Of a DNA stretch of 39,307 bases, positions 6,411 through 14,077 are shown one piece after another (the first letter of the stretch is position 1; each line of letters begins with the position of its first letter). The DNA is taken from assembly GCA_016934175.1 (NCBI GenBank), contig JAFGTI010000066.1, forward strand, positions 1 through 39,307, in the 5' to 3' direction. Source of the stretch: Acholeplasmataceae bacterium (GTDB lineage Bacteria; Bacillota_I; Bacilli_A; Acholeplasmatales; Acholeplasmataceae). The notes below the pieces were generated by a model. The model had not been told where the DNA came from. It saw only the letters and a program-made list of their open reading frames with translations, and did no database searches. The translations under genes were made by a program, and so were the position numbers.

Positions 6411-7040
6411 ATGCCAAATATTAACGTATTAAGCCAAGCAGGCAAAAAAGTTGCTGACCTAACCTTATCAGAATATGTATTTGGGATTGAACCACATCAA
6501 CAAGCGTTGTATGATGTAGTAAATTCTCAAAGAGCAGCAATGAGACACGGTACTCATGATGTAAAAAATCGTGGTGAAGTATCTGGTGGTGGTAAAAAGC
6601 CATGGCGTCAAAAAGGAACTGGTCGTGCTCGTCAAGGGTCAACACGTTCTCCTCAATGGCGTAAGGGTGGTATTGTTTTCGGACCAACACCTAGAAGTTA
6701 TGCAGTTAAAATGAACCAAAAGGTTCGTCAGTTAGCATTGAGATCAGCACTTTCTTATCATTTAGTTAAGAATCAATTAAAAGTTGTTGATACATTAAAT
6801 ATTGATGCTCCAAAAACAAAGTTGTTTAAAGATTTGTTGACATCACTTGGAATTGAAGGAAAAACTCTTGTCGTAGCTAATTCATTTAGTGAAAACGAAG
6901 TTCTAGCAGCGAGAAATATTCCAACTATTGCATTCTCACAAGTTAGTCATGTCAGTGTTTATGACATTCTAAATTGCAAGAATCTAGTGCTAACAAAAGA
7001 TGCAGTTGCTGCATTAGAGGAGGTATTAGGCAATGACTAA
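6411..7040 (+). CDS. rplD: Large ribosomal subunit protein L4 (uL4)
   Basis: A 209-residue L4. The globular part binds 23S domain I, and the conserved extended loop at about residues 59-97 (S-G-G-G-K-K-P-W-R-Q-K-G-T-G-R-A-R, later G-P-T-P-R-S-Y) lines the exit tunnel near the macrolide site. In several bacteria L4 also represses its own operon, so it is the natural candidate ligand for the leader ahead of rpsJ. The GGAGGG site is strong. The end overlaps rplW by 8 bp, which implies coupled translation. Confidence 0.97.
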   Translation: MPNINVLSQAGKKVADLTLSEYVFGIEPHQQALYDVVNSQRAAMRHGTHDVKNRGEVSGGGKKPWRQKGTGRARQGSTRSPQWRKGGIVFGPTPRSYAVKMNQKVRQLALRSALSYHLVKNQLKVVDTLNIDAPKTKLFKDLLTSLGIEGKTLVVANSFSENEVLAARNIPTIAFSQVSHVSVYDILNCKNLVLTKDAVAALEEVLGND

Positions 7041-7320
7041 GTATTATGAAATTATCAAAGGTCCCATTATTACTGAGCAATCGACAAAACTGATTGAAGG
7101 TCAAAATAGATATACATTTAAAGTTGATAAAAAAGCTAATAAAGTTGAAATTAAAAAAGCAATCGAAGCAATCTTCAATGTAAAAGTTTTATCTGTAAAC
7201 ACAGTAAATGTTTTGCCTAAGTTTAAAAGAATGGGTAAATATGAAGGATACAAACCTGCATATAAAAAAGCAATTGTTAAATTGGCTGAGGGTCAAAAGA
7301 TTGACGCCTTCACCGTATAA
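7033..7320 (+). CDS. rplW: Large ribosomal subunit protein L23 (uL23)
   Basis: A 95-residue L23, located at the tunnel exit, where it docks trigger factor, SRP and the SecYEG channel. It shows the typical I-I-K-G-P-I-I-T-E-Q-S start and the K-V-D-K-K-A-N-K-V-E-I-K-K-A-I-E segment. The loop ends in R-M-G-K-Y-E-G-Y-K-P-A-Y-K-K-A. It starts inside the end of rplD; GAGGAGG just upstream serves it. Confidence 0.97.
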   Translation: MTKYYEIIKGPIITEQSTKLIEGQNRYTFKVDKKANKVEIKKAIEAIFNVKVLSVNTVNVLPKFKRMGKYEGYKPAYKKAIVKLAEGQKIDAFTV

Positions 7321-7347
7321 GTGAAATATTAGAGGAGGTTTAACCAA

Positions 7348-8178
7348 ATGGCGGTTAAAAAATACAAAGCGACGACTAATGGTCGACGCAACATGAGTGT
7401 GTTAACATTCGAAGAAATTACAACATCTACTCCTGAAAAATCACTACTAGAGCCATCTTCTCGCACCGGTGGAAGAAATAACCAAGGTAAGATCACCGTA
7501 CGTCACATAGGTGGCGGTGCAAAAAGAAAGTATCGTGTAATTGATTTTAAACGTAATAAAGATAATATTGCTGGTAAGGTAGCTACAATTGAGTATGATC
7601 CAAACCGCACTGCAAATATTGCTTTAATTCATTATGTAGATGGTGAAAAAAGATATATCCTAGCTCCAAAAGGTTTGGAAGTAGGCACAGAAATCGTTTC
7701 AGGTATCCAAGTAGATATTAAAACGGGTAATGCTTTACCTATTATGAATATTCCAGTGGGTACTACGATTCACAACATCGAACTTTCACCTGGTAGAGGT
7801 GGACAAATAGCAAGAAGTGCTGGCACTTCAGCTCAAATTTTAGGTAGAGAAGATAAATATGTACTTGTTCGTTTACAATCTGGAGAAGTTAGAAAGATTT
7901 TAGGAACTTGCCGTGCAACTATTGGTGTTGTCGGAAATGAATCCTATGAACTTGTCAACATTGGTAAAGCAGGAAGAACAAGACACATGGGCGTTCGCCC
8001 AACCGTACGTGGATCTGTAATGAATCCAAACGATCACCCACATGGTGGTGGTGAAGGTAGAACACCTATTGGTAGAAAATCACCAATGACCCCTTGGGGT
8101 AAAAAAGCTCGTGGTGTTAATACTCGAGATCATAAGAAAGCGTCTAGCGACTTAATTATCCGTCGCCGTACGAAGTAG
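7348..8178 (+). CDS. rplB: Large ribosomal subunit protein L2 (uL2)
   Basis: A 276-residue L2 of full length. It is needed for subunit joining and peptidyl-transferase assembly. The conserved H-P-H-G-G-G-E-G-R motif is present with His230, the equivalent of E. coli His229, followed by P-W-G-K-K-A-R-G. The OB-fold and SH3-like barrels are intact. A strong AGAGGAGG site precedes it. Confidence 0.98.
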   Translation: MAVKKYKATTNGRRNMSVLTFEEITTSTPEKSLLEPSSRTGGRNNQGKITVRHIGGGAKRKYRVIDFKRNKDNIAGKVATIEYDPNRTANIALIHYVDGEKRYILAPKGLEVGTEIVSGIQVDIKTGNALPIMNIPVGTTIHNIELSPGRGGQIARSAGTSAQILGREDKYVLVRLQSGEVRKILGTCRATIGVVGNESYELVNIGKAGRTRHMGVRPTVRGSVMNPNDHPHGGGEGRTPIGRKSPMTPWGKKARGVNTRDHKKASSDLIIRRRTK

Positions 8179-8188
8179 GAGGAAAATT

Positions 8189-8470
8189 ATGGCACGTTCA
8201 GTTAAAAAAGGACCATTTTGTGATGATCACTTATTAATTAAGGTTCAAAAGCAAAATGCAGCAAACGAAAATAAAGTGATCCAAACTTGGTCACGTCGTT
8301 CAACGGTTTTCCCTGACTTTGTTGGACACACTGTTGCCGTTTATAACGGTAAATCACATGTCCCTGTTTACATAACAGAAGATATGGTTGGACATAAATT
8401 TGGCGAGTTTGCTCCAACACGTACATACCGTGGACATGGTAAAGATGATAAAAAAGCTAAGAAGAAGTAA
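8189..8470 (+). CDS. rpsS: Small ribosomal subunit protein S19 (uS19)
   Basis: A 93-residue S19 that pairs with S13 in the 30S head. Typical features are R-S-V-K-K-G-P-F-C-D at the start, the central W-S-R-R-S-T-V-F-P-D-F-V-G-H-T block, and the C-terminal G-E-F-A-P-T-R-T-Y-R-G-H basic tail. Tightly packed 10 bp after rplB. Confidence 0.97.
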   Translation: MARSVKKGPFCDDHLLIKVQKQNAANENKVIQTWSRRSTVFPDFVGHTVAVYNGKSHVPVYITEDMVGHKFGEFAPTRTYRGHGKDDKKAKKK

Positions 8471-8484
8471 TTGGAGGAGAAATA

Positions 8485-8820
8485 ATGGAAACTAAAGCTA
8501 TAGCTAAAACCGTTCGCATTGCTCCTAGAAAAGTTAGATTGGTAATCGATCTTATTCGTGGTAAGGATATTAAAGAAGCGCAAGCAATCTTAATGTTTAC
8601 ACCTCGCGGAGCCTCACCAGTTATTTTAAAGGTATTGAACAGCGCTGTCGCTAACGCTGAACACAATAACAATGCAAACGTAGAAAACCTATTTGTTAAA
8701 GAGGTTTATGTTAATGAGGGAGTACGTCTAAAAAGACTTTTGCCAAGAGCAAAAGGTCAAGGCGATATTATCCAGAAGAGAACTAGCCACATTACTGTAA
8801 TCGTGGCAGATAAAGAGTAG
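8485..8820 (+). CDS. rplV: Large ribosomal subunit protein L22 (uL22)
   Basis: A 111-residue L22. Its beta-hairpin lines the exit tunnel opposite L4. The sequence shows A-P-R-K-V-R-L-V-I-D near the N-terminus and the hairpin with R-A-K-G-Q-G-D-I-I-Q-K-R-T-S-H-I at about residues 88-103. This is the segment where macrolide-resistance changes and stalling-peptide contacts occur in other bacteria. Start chosen at ATG with GGAGGAG. Confidence 0.97.
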   Translation: METKAIAKTVRIAPRKVRLVIDLIRGKDIKEAQAILMFTPRGASPVILKVLNSAVANAEHNNNANVENLFVKEVYVNEGVRLKRLLPRAKGQGDIIQKRTSHITVIVADKE

Positions 8821-8832
8821 AGGTGAGATGAC

Positions 8833-9582
8833 ATGGGTCAAAAAGTTAATCCAGTAGGAATGCGTCTTGGTATCATCCGTACTTGGGATTCTAAATGGTA
8901 TGCTGAAAAAACAGCAGTTCCTGCCTTAGTAAAAGAAGATGAACTAATTCGTAGATATCTTAATGATTTTTATAAAAAAGCCGCTGTTTCTCACATTGAA
9001 ATCGAACGTGTTAAAGGTAAAGGCGGAAAAGATCGCGTAAAAGTAACATTACATACCGCTAAGCCTGGTATCGTTATCGGCCGTGATGCAGAAACTAAGA
9101 AAAAAGCAGTAGCTCATTTAGAAAAATTAACAAAAAAAGAAATCGTATTTAATGTTGTTGAAGTTAAGCGTCCAGAAAGAGTTGCAACACTTATCGCACA
9201 AAGCATAGCAGATCAACTTGAAAATCGTGCTTCTTTCAGACGTGTACAAAAAATAGCAATGCAACGTGCTTTAAAGTCAGGAGCAAAAGGTGTTAAAACC
9301 CTAGTTTCAGGCCGTTTAGGCGGAGCAGAAATCGCACGTAGTGAAGGTTATTCGGATGGGCAAGTGCCTCTTCATACACTTCGCGCAGATATTGATTATG
9401 CAACTGCAGAAGCTAATACTACCTATGGTATTCTTGGTATTAAAGTTTGGGTTTATAACGGTGAAGTACTACCGGGCCAAACCAGAGAAGAAAACCTTAG
9501 AAAGCAAGACGAAAGAGCTCCACGTCAAGATAGAAGACCACGTCGCTCTAATAATCCTCGTGACAACAAGGGAGGCAAATAA
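8833..9582 (+). CDS. rpsC: Small ribosomal subunit protein S3 (uS3)
   Basis: A 249-residue S3, part of the mRNA entry site with S4 and S5. It has a KH domain around G-I-V-I-G-R-D-A, where the last loop residue is Ala rather than the usual Gly. The C-terminal domain contains V-S-G-R-L-G-G-A-E-I-A-R and Y-G-I-L-G-I-K-V-W. The last 30 residues are an Arg/Asn/Asp-rich tail, longer than in many homologues and probably disordered. An out-of-frame ORF over its 3' end is a shadow. Confidence 0.97.
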   Translation: MGQKVNPVGMRLGIIRTWDSKWYAEKTAVPALVKEDELIRRYLNDFYKKAAVSHIEIERVKGKGGKDRVKVTLHTAKPGIVIGRDAETKKKAVAHLEKLTKKEIVFNVVEVKRPERVATLIAQSIADQLENRASFRRVQKIAMQRALKSGAKGVKTLVSGRLGGAEIARSEGYSDGQVPLHTLRADIDYATAEANTTYGILGIKVWVYNGEVLPGQTREENLRKQDERAPRQDRRPRRSNNPRDNKGGK

Positions 9583-9584
9583 TC

Positions 9585-10001
9585 ATGTTAATGCCTAAAA
9601 GAACTAAATTCCGTCGTCCTCATCGTGTGAGCTATGAAGGTAAAGTTAAGGGAAGAAATGAAATCCTTAATGGAGACTTTGCATTAGTAGCATTGGAAGG
9701 CGCATGGATAACAAACCGTCAAATCGAAGCGGCTCGTATCGCGATGACTAGACATATGAAAAGATTAGGGAAAGTATGGATCAATATCTTCCCACACTTA
9801 GCTAAAACTAAGAAACCTATGGAAGTGCGCATGGGCTCTGGTAAAGGTGCTCCTGATCACTGGGTAGCTGTTGTAAAAGAAGGTAAAATTATGTTTGAAA
9901 TTAATGGTGTTTCTGATGAAGTAGCAAAAGAAGCATTACGTTTAGCATCTCACAAATTACCTATTAAAACTAAAATTGTTAAAAGAGGTGAGCAAGCGTG
10001 A
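9585..10001 (+). CDS. rplP: Large ribosomal subunit protein L16 (uL16)
   Basis: A 138-residue L16, which sits near the A-site tRNA elbow and completes late 50S assembly. The start M-L-M-P-K-R-T-K-F-R-R is conventional, and G-S-G-K-G-A-P-D-H-W-V-A-V-V-K is intact. It begins 2 bp after rpsC stops and ends in TGA within the GTGA overlap with rpmC, one of several proofs that TGA is a stop here. Confidence 0.97.
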   Translation: MLMPKRTKFRRPHRVSYEGKVKGRNEILNGDFALVALEGAWITNRQIEAARIAMTRHMKRLGKVWINIFPHLAKTKKPMEVRMGSGKGAPDHWVAVVKEGKIMFEINGVSDEVAKEALRLASHKLPIKTKIVKRGEQA

Positions 10002-10186
10002 AAGCGACTGATATCAGAAAGATTAGCACAGTTGATCTTGAAAAAAGAATCATCGAGCTTAAAGCAGAATTATTTAATTTACGCTTTCAGCTCGCAGTAG
10101 GACAACTTGAAAATACAGCGCGTATTGGAATAGTTAAGAGAACGATTGCACAAATGAAGACAATCATCAGTGAACGTACTGAATAA
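9998..10186 (+). CDS. rpmC: Large ribosomal subunit protein L29 (uL29)
   Basis: A 62-residue helical-hairpin protein at the tunnel exit beside L23. It shows L-E-K-R-I-I-E-L-K-A-E-L-F-N-L-R-F-Q and the second helix G-I-V-K-R-T-I-A-Q. It starts at GTG overlapping the rplP stop by 4 bp, so its translation is coupled to L16; AAGAGGTGAG lies just upstream inside rplP. Confidence 0.95.
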   Translation: MKATDIRKISTVDLEKRIIELKAELFNLRFQLAVGQLENTARIGIVKRTIAQMKTIISERTE

Positions 10187-10196
10187 GGAGGATACC

Positions 10197-10457
10197 ATGG
10201 ATCGTAATAGTAGAAAAGTATATACGGGAATTGTTGTATCTGACAAAATGGATAAAACGATTACCGTGGTTGTAGACACATTTAAGAAGTCACCTTTATA
10301 TCGTAAAAGTGTAAAGGTTTCAAAGAAATTTCATGTGCATGATGAAGAAGGTTTAGCAGGCATTGGCGACACAGTTACCATTATGGAAACACGTCCCATG
10401 TCAAAGACTAAGAGATTCCGTCTCTTAGAAGTCGTTGCTAAAGCCGATCTAGTATAG
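10197..10457 (+). CDS. rpsQ: Small ribosomal subunit protein S17 (uS17)
   Basis: An 86-residue OB-fold protein that binds 16S rRNA early in assembly. Motifs are R-K-V-Y-T-G-I-V-V-S-D-K-M-D-K-T and G-D-T-V-T-I-M-E-T-R-P-M-S-K-T-K. An in-frame GTG at 10170 lies inside rpmC; the AAGGAGG at 10185-10191 places the true start at this ATG. Confidence 0.96.
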   Translation: MDRNSRKVYTGIVVSDKMDKTITVVVDTFKKSPLYRKSVKVSKKFHVHDEEGLAGIGDTVTIMETRPMSKTKRFRLLEVVAKADLV

Positions 10458-10470
10458 GGAGGAAAAAATC

Positions 10471-10839
10471 ATGATTCAACAAGAAAGTAGATTAGTTGTT
10501 GCTGATAACAGTGGCGCTAAAGAAGTCCTTGTGATTAAGGTTTTAGGGGGAACCCGTCGTCGCTATGCAAATATCGGTGATATTGTGGTTGTTACTGTAA
10601 AAAAAGCTGCACCTGCAGGTATGGTTAAAAAAGGTGAAGTCCTAAGAGCAGTTATTGTCCGCACGGTTTCAGGCCTTCGTCGCGCTGACGGATCATACAT
10701 TAAGTTTGATGAAAACGCAGCAGTTATTATTAAAGATGATATGAACCCACGTGGTACCCGTATTTTCGGACCAGTGGCCAGAGAGCTTAGAGAAAAGAAC
10801 TTTATGAAGATCGTATCTCTTGCTCCTGAAGTTCTATAA
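10471..10839 (+). CDS. rplN: Large ribosomal subunit protein L14 (uL14)
   Basis: A 122-residue L14, exactly the usual length. It lies at the subunit interface and is the docking site for the silencing factor RsfS. Conserved blocks are the N-terminal M-I-Q-Q-E-S-R-L, A-D-N-S-G-A-K-E, and G-T-R-I-F-G-P-V-A-R-E-L-R near the end. AGGGAGGA precedes the start. Confidence 0.98.
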   Translation: MIQQESRLVVADNSGAKEVLVIKVLGGTRRRYANIGDIVVVTVKKAAPAGMVKKGEVLRAVIVRTVSGLRRADGSYIKFDENAAVIIKDDMNPRGTRIFGPVARELREKNFMKIVSLAPEVL

Positions 10840-10850
10840 GGAGGTCTCTC

Positions 10851-11192
10851 ATGTACATTAAAGCTGGAGACACAGTAGCAGTTATTGCTGGAAATGATCA
10901 ATTTTCCACTGATAAAAAAGGAAAAACTACAAGAAAGACTGGCCGCGTCTTAAAAGTTTATCCTAGAACAGATCGTGTTTTGGTTGAGGGTATCAATATG
11001 GTTAAAAAGCATGAAGCCCCAAAAAACCAAAAAGATAAAGGCGGTATCGTAGAAAAAGAAGCACCAATCCATGTATCAAATGTTGCAATTGTTGACCCTA
11101 AAACAGGAAAACCAACTCGCGTTGGTTATCATGAAGTTAACGGCAAAAAGGTACGGTATGCTAAAAAATCTGGCGAAAGCCTTGATAAATAA
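10851..11192 (+). CDS. rplX: Large ribosomal subunit protein L24 (uL24)
   Basis: A 113-residue L24, an initiator of 50S assembly with a KOW domain. The start is Y-I-K-A-G-D-T-V-A-V-I-A-G-N and the core G-R-V-L-K-V-Y-P is followed by V-E-G-I-N-M-V-K-K-H. It is about ten residues longer than many homologues because of a Lys/Thr-rich insertion at about residues 21-31 within the KOW loop. Otherwise ordinary. Confidence 0.95.
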   Translation: MYIKAGDTVAVIAGNDQFSTDKKGKTTRKTGRVLKVYPRTDRVLVEGINMVKKHEAPKNQKDKGGIVEKEAPIHVSNVAIVDPKTGKPTRVGYHEVNGKKVRYAKKSGESLDK

Positions 11193-11203
11193 GGAGTGAG
11201 ACA

Positions 11204-11743
11204 ATGAGTGCAATGAAAGATAAATACAACAATGTTGTCAAACCCGAACTGATTAAGGCATTTAATTACACGTCAGTAATGCAGGTGCCTAAAATAGATA
11301 AAATCGTAGTGAATATGGGTGTCGGTGATGCAGTCTTCAATCCAAAAGTCTTAGATGACGCAGTTGAAGAATTAAAAACTATCACTGGTCAAAAACCACT
11401 AATCACTAAAGCTAAGAACTCAATTTCAAACTTTAAACTAAGAGAAGGCATGGCAATTGGTGCCAAAGTGACTCTTCGTGGCGAAAGAATGTATTATTTC
11501 TTAGATAAATTAATTTCTATTGCTTTACCACGTGTACGTGACTTTAGAGGTATTTCTTCAAATGCATTTGATGGACGCGGTAACTACACAGTAGGTATTA
11601 GAGAACAACTTATATTCCCTGAAATTAGTTTAGATAAAGTAAAAAAAGTTCGTGGTATGGATATTGTAATTGTAACAACGGCAAAGACTGACCAAGAAGG
11701 ACGAGCATTACTCAGTTATCTTGGCATGCCGTTTAAGAAGTAA
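11204..11743 (+). CDS. rplE: Large ribosomal subunit protein L5 (uL5)
   Basis: A 179-residue L5, part of the 5S rRNA particle with L18 and L25. It contacts P-site tRNA and the bridge to S13. Visible blocks are V-V-N-M-G-V-G-D-A, G-Q-K-P-L-I-T-K-A-K-N-S-I, F-R-G-I-S-S-N-A-F-D-G-R-G-N-Y-T-V-G-I-R-E and the ending T-D-Q-E-G-R-A-L-L. A second in-frame ATG lies three codons later, but AAGGAGTGAG spacing favours the first. Confidence 0.97.
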   Translation: MSAMKDKYNNVVKPELIKAFNYTSVMQVPKIDKIVVNMGVGDAVFNPKVLDDAVEELKTITGQKPLITKAKNSISNFKLREGMAIGAKVTLRGERMYYFLDKLISIALPRVRDFRGISSNAFDGRGNYTVGIREQLIFPEISLDKVKKVRGMDIVIVTTAKTDQEGRALLSYLGMPFKK

Positions 11744-11754
11744 GGAGACGTAAT

Positions 11755-12024
11755 ATGGCTAAAAAATCAAAGATTGTTAAAGAAATGAAACGTCGTGTGA
11801 TTGTTGAACGCTATCGCGAAATCGTTTTGGAACTTAAAGAAAAAGGTGACTATCACGCACTTCAAAAACTTCCAAGAAACGCTTCAGCTACACGTCTTAG
11901 AAATCGCGATGCTATTGATGGTCGCCCACGCGCTTATATGCGCAAATTTGGCTTGTCACGTCTAAATTTTCGTGAATTAGCACATAAGGGAGAAATTCCT
12001 GGTGTTAAAAAAGCAAGCTGGTAA
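11755..12024 (+). CDS. rpsN: Small ribosomal subunit protein S14, zinc-independent long form (uS14)
   Basis: This is the 89-residue C-minus form of S14. It contains no cysteine, unlike the 61-residue zinc-ribbon form usually encoded at this place in Bacillota spc operons. Conserved residues include R-N-A-S-A-T-R-L-R-N-R, then G-R-P-R-A-Y-M-R-K-F-G-L-S-R-L-N-F-R-E-L and the terminal K-K-A-S-W. In B. subtilis a comparable zinc-free paralogue is made only under zinc starvation and lies elsewhere; here it occupies the main operon position, so it is presumably the housekeeping copy. Confidence 0.97.
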   Translation: MAKKSKIVKEMKRRVIVERYREIVLELKEKGDYHALQKLPRNASATRLRNRDAIDGRPRAYMRKFGLSRLNFRELAHKGEIPGVKKASW

Positions 12025-12039
12025 TTAGGAGGAAGAACA

Positions 12040-12438
12040 ATGGTTATGACTGATCCAATCGCGGATATGCTCACGCGTATTCGTAACGCAAATAAGATGC
12101 GTCATGTAAAAGTAGAAATGCCAGCTTCTAGACTTAAGTCTGATATTTTAACAGTACTTAAGAAAGAAGGATTCATTGTTGATTTTACAATGGTAAAAGA
12201 CAGTGCTCAAGGCAAAATTGTTGTGACCTTAAAATATACGTCTTCAAAAGAACGTGTAATTAAAGGTTTAAAGCGGATATCGAAACCAGGACTTCGTGTT
12301 TATGTATCAGTGGAAGATATACCTAAAGTATTGAATGGTTTAGGCGTTGCCTTAATCTCTACTTCAAAGGGTATCATGACTGATCGTGAAGCACGTTTAG
12401 CTCAAGTTGGCGGCGAAGTGCTCGCCTACGTATGGTAA
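12040..12438 (+). CDS. rpsH: Small ribosomal subunit protein S8 (uS8)
   Basis: A 132-residue S8, a primary 16S binder and, in E. coli, the translational repressor of the spc operon. It begins M-V-M-T-D-P-I-A-D-M-L-T-R-I-R-N-A, and the C-terminal block S-T-S-K-G-I-M-T-D-R-E-A is intact. The ATG two codons later is also possible; AGGAGGA at 12027-12033 fits the first. Whether S8 regulates here is not visible. Confidence 0.97.
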   Translation: MVMTDPIADMLTRIRNANKMRHVKVEMPASRLKSDILTVLKKEGFIVDFTMVKDSAQGKIVVTLKYTSSKERVIKGLKRISKPGLRVYVSVEDIPKVLNGLGVALISTSKGIMTDREARLAQVGGEVLAYVW

Positions 12439-12451
12439 TAAGGAGGAAATT

Positions 12452-12991
12452 ATGTCACGTATAGGAAATAAAGTGATTCAAGTTCCTGCTACTGTTACCG
12501 TCACGGTAAGTCCTACTAACTACGTTGTAGTTAAAGGTCCAAAGGCTCAACTTGAATTCCAATTCAATGAACGTTTAGGCATCAAGGTCGAAGGTTCAAC
12601 TGTAACAGTTACCCGTCCAAATGATGAAATATTTTCAAGAAAAATCCATGGTACAACTCGTGCACTCATAGCAAATATGGTCACAGGTGTTTCAGTAGGA
12701 TTTAAAAAGCAATTAGAAATTCGTGGTGTAGGTTATAGAGCAGCGCTCCAAGGCAACACCGTTAATTTAAGTATGGGGTATTCACACCCAGTTGATCTAG
12801 AAATTCCAGCAGGAATTACTGTCACCATTCCAAAGAACACAGATGTTATCATCGAAGGTGCCGACAAACAAGCAGTTGGCGAATTTGCTGCTAAAATCAG
12901 AAGTGTTAGAAAACCTGAACCTTATCTAGGAAAAGGAATTCGTTATGTTGATGAGTATGTTCCACGCAAAGCTGGAAAGACTGCTAAGTAA
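12452..12991 (+). CDS. rplF: Large ribosomal subunit protein L6 (uL6)
   Basis: A 179-residue L6 at the factor-binding face of the 50S subunit. It shows M-S-R-I-G-N-K-V-I, the repeated alpha-beta domains, V-G-Y-R-A and the C-terminal K-P-E-P-Y-L-G-K-G-I-R-Y signature. The frame is open 45 bp further upstream from a GTG inside rpsH, but AAGGAGGAA at 12440-12448 selects this ATG. Confidence 0.97.
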   Translation: MSRIGNKVIQVPATVTVTVSPTNYVVVKGPKAQLEFQFNERLGIKVEGSTVTVTRPNDEIFSRKIHGTTRALIANMVTGVSVGFKKQLEIRGVGYRAALQGNTVNLSMGYSHPVDLEIPAGITVTIPKNTDVIIEGADKQAVGEFAAKIRSVRKPEPYLGKGIRYVDEYVPRKAGKTAK

Positions 12992-13005
12992 GGGAGGACA
13001 TCACT

Positions 13006-13359
13006 ATGATTAAGAAAATATCTAAGAATGTCACAAGACAAAAACGTCATCTACGTATGCGTAAAATTGTTAGTGGAACTCAAGAACGTCCAAGATTGAA
13101 TGTTTTTCGTTCCAATACTGCACTTTACGTACAAGTTATTGATGATGTTAACCAAACTACACTTATCAGTGCACGTAGTCAAGAAACAGGTCTTAAGGGC
13201 TCAAATATTGTAGCCGCTAAGGCAGTTGGAAAATTAATTGCCGAAAAAGCACTTGCTCATGGCGTTACAGAAGTTGTATTTGATCGCGGAGGATATTTAT
13301 ATCACGGACGCATCAAGGCACTTGCTGAAGCAGCGCGTGAAGCAGGGCTTAAATTCTAA
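13006..13359 (+). CDS. rplR: Large ribosomal subunit protein L18 (uL18)
   Basis: A 117-residue L18 that carries 5S rRNA into the 50S subunit. Typical blocks are R-L-N-V-F-R-S-N, Y-V-Q-V-I-D-D, and V-F-D-R-G-G-Y-L-Y-H-G-R-I-K-A-L-A-E-A-A-R-E-A-G-L near the C-terminus. The basic N-terminus (K-N-V-T-R-Q-K-R-H-L-R-M-R) is complete. Confidence 0.97.
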   Translation: MIKKISKNVTRQKRHLRMRKIVSGTQERPRLNVFRSNTALYVQVIDDVNQTTLISARSQETGLKGSNIVAAKAVGKLIAEKALAHGVTEVVFDRGGYLYHGRIKALAEAAREAGLKF

Positions 13360-13373
13360 GGAGGAAAACGAAC

Positions 13374-13886
13374 ATGGCTAGAGAAAGATTCAAACAAGCA
13401 GAACAACAAGAAAATCAATTCGAAGAACGTGTAGTCTCCATTAACCGTGTAACAAAAGTGGTTAAAGGCGGACGTCGTTTCCGTTTTGCTGCCTTAGTTG
13501 TTATTGGCAATAAACAAGGTGAAGTCGGATTTGGTACTGGCAAAGCAGCAGAAGTTCCTGATGCAATCAAGAAAGCTGTTGAAGATGCAAAAGTCAATAT
13601 GATTACAGTACCTATTGTTGGATCGACTATTCCTCATGCTATCACTGGAAATTTTGGAGCTGGTAAAGTATTTATGAAACCTGCTTCTGAAGGTACTGGT
13701 ATTATCGCTGGTGGGGCTGTTCGTGCTGTTTTCGAATTAGCTGGTATTAACGATATTTTATCAAAATCCATTGGTACAAGCACACCAATTAATATGGTTC
13801 GTGCGACATTTGCTGCTCTAAGAGAATTAAGAACGGCAGAACAAGTTGCTGCACTTCGTGGTGTAGATGTGGCGGAGTTGCTATAA
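13374..13886 (+). CDS. rpsE: Small ribosomal subunit protein S5 (uS5)
   Basis: A 170-residue S5 at the mRNA entry and decoding region. It contains the double-stranded-RNA-binding-like N-domain with V-V-K-G-G-R-R-F-R-F and G-F-G-T-G-K-A, and the C-domain with G-A-V-R-A-V-F-E-L-A-G-I and S-T-P-I-N-M-V-R-A-T. The stop overlaps the rpmD start by 1 bp (TAATG). Confidence 0.97.
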   Translation: MARERFKQAEQQENQFEERVVSINRVTKVVKGGRRFRFAALVVIGNKQGEVGFGTGKAAEVPDAIKKAVEDAKVNMITVPIVGSTIPHAITGNFGAGKVFMKPASEGTGIIAGGAVRAVFELAGINDILSKSIGTSTPINMVRATFAALRELRTAEQVAALRGVDVAELL

Positions 13887-14065
13887 TGAAACTACAAATT
13901 ACACTCGTAAGATCTTTGATTGGCCACAAGCCAAATCAAGTAAAAACAGCACATGCACTAGGCTTAAAAAAGATTAATCAAGTTGTTGAAAAAGAGGCTA
14001 ATGAAGCCATCCTTGGTATGGTGAATACCATTAAACACTTGGTTAAAATACAAGAAGTTGAGTAG
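13886..14065 (+). CDS. rpmD: Large ribosomal subunit protein L30 (uL30)
   Basis: A 59-residue gene between rpsE and rplO, easily missed for its size. The product starts M-K-L-Q-I-T-L-V-R-S-L-I-G and continues with H-K-P-N-Q and T-A-H-A-L-G-L-K-K-I-N-Q, typical of bacterial L30, ending near M-V-N-T-I-K-H-L-V. It overlaps the rpsE stop by 1 bp, so it relies on coupled translation; GGCGGAG inside rpsE at 13871-13877 may help. Position and length match the family. Confidence 0.95.
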   Translation: MKLQITLVRSLIGHKPNQVKTAHALGLKKINQVVEKEANEAILGMVNTIKHLVKIQEVE

Positions 14066-14077
14066 GAGGAATAACCA

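Noticed and set aside
6421..6690. 89-codon - strand ORF inside rplD
   Set aside because: Composition (His-rich, low complexity) and full overlap with a well-conserved gene mark it as a shadow.
9341..9598. 85-codon + strand ORF overlapping the end of rpsC in another frame
   Set aside because: No ribosome site, unrelated to known proteins, while rpsC is conserved over the whole span.
10170..10196. GTG start upstream of rpsQ
   Set aside because: It lies inside rpmC and ahead of the strong AAGGAGG; the extension is not part of any S17.
10563..10901. 112-codon - strand ORF across rplN and rplX
   Set aside because: Antisense shadow of two conserved genes without expression signals.
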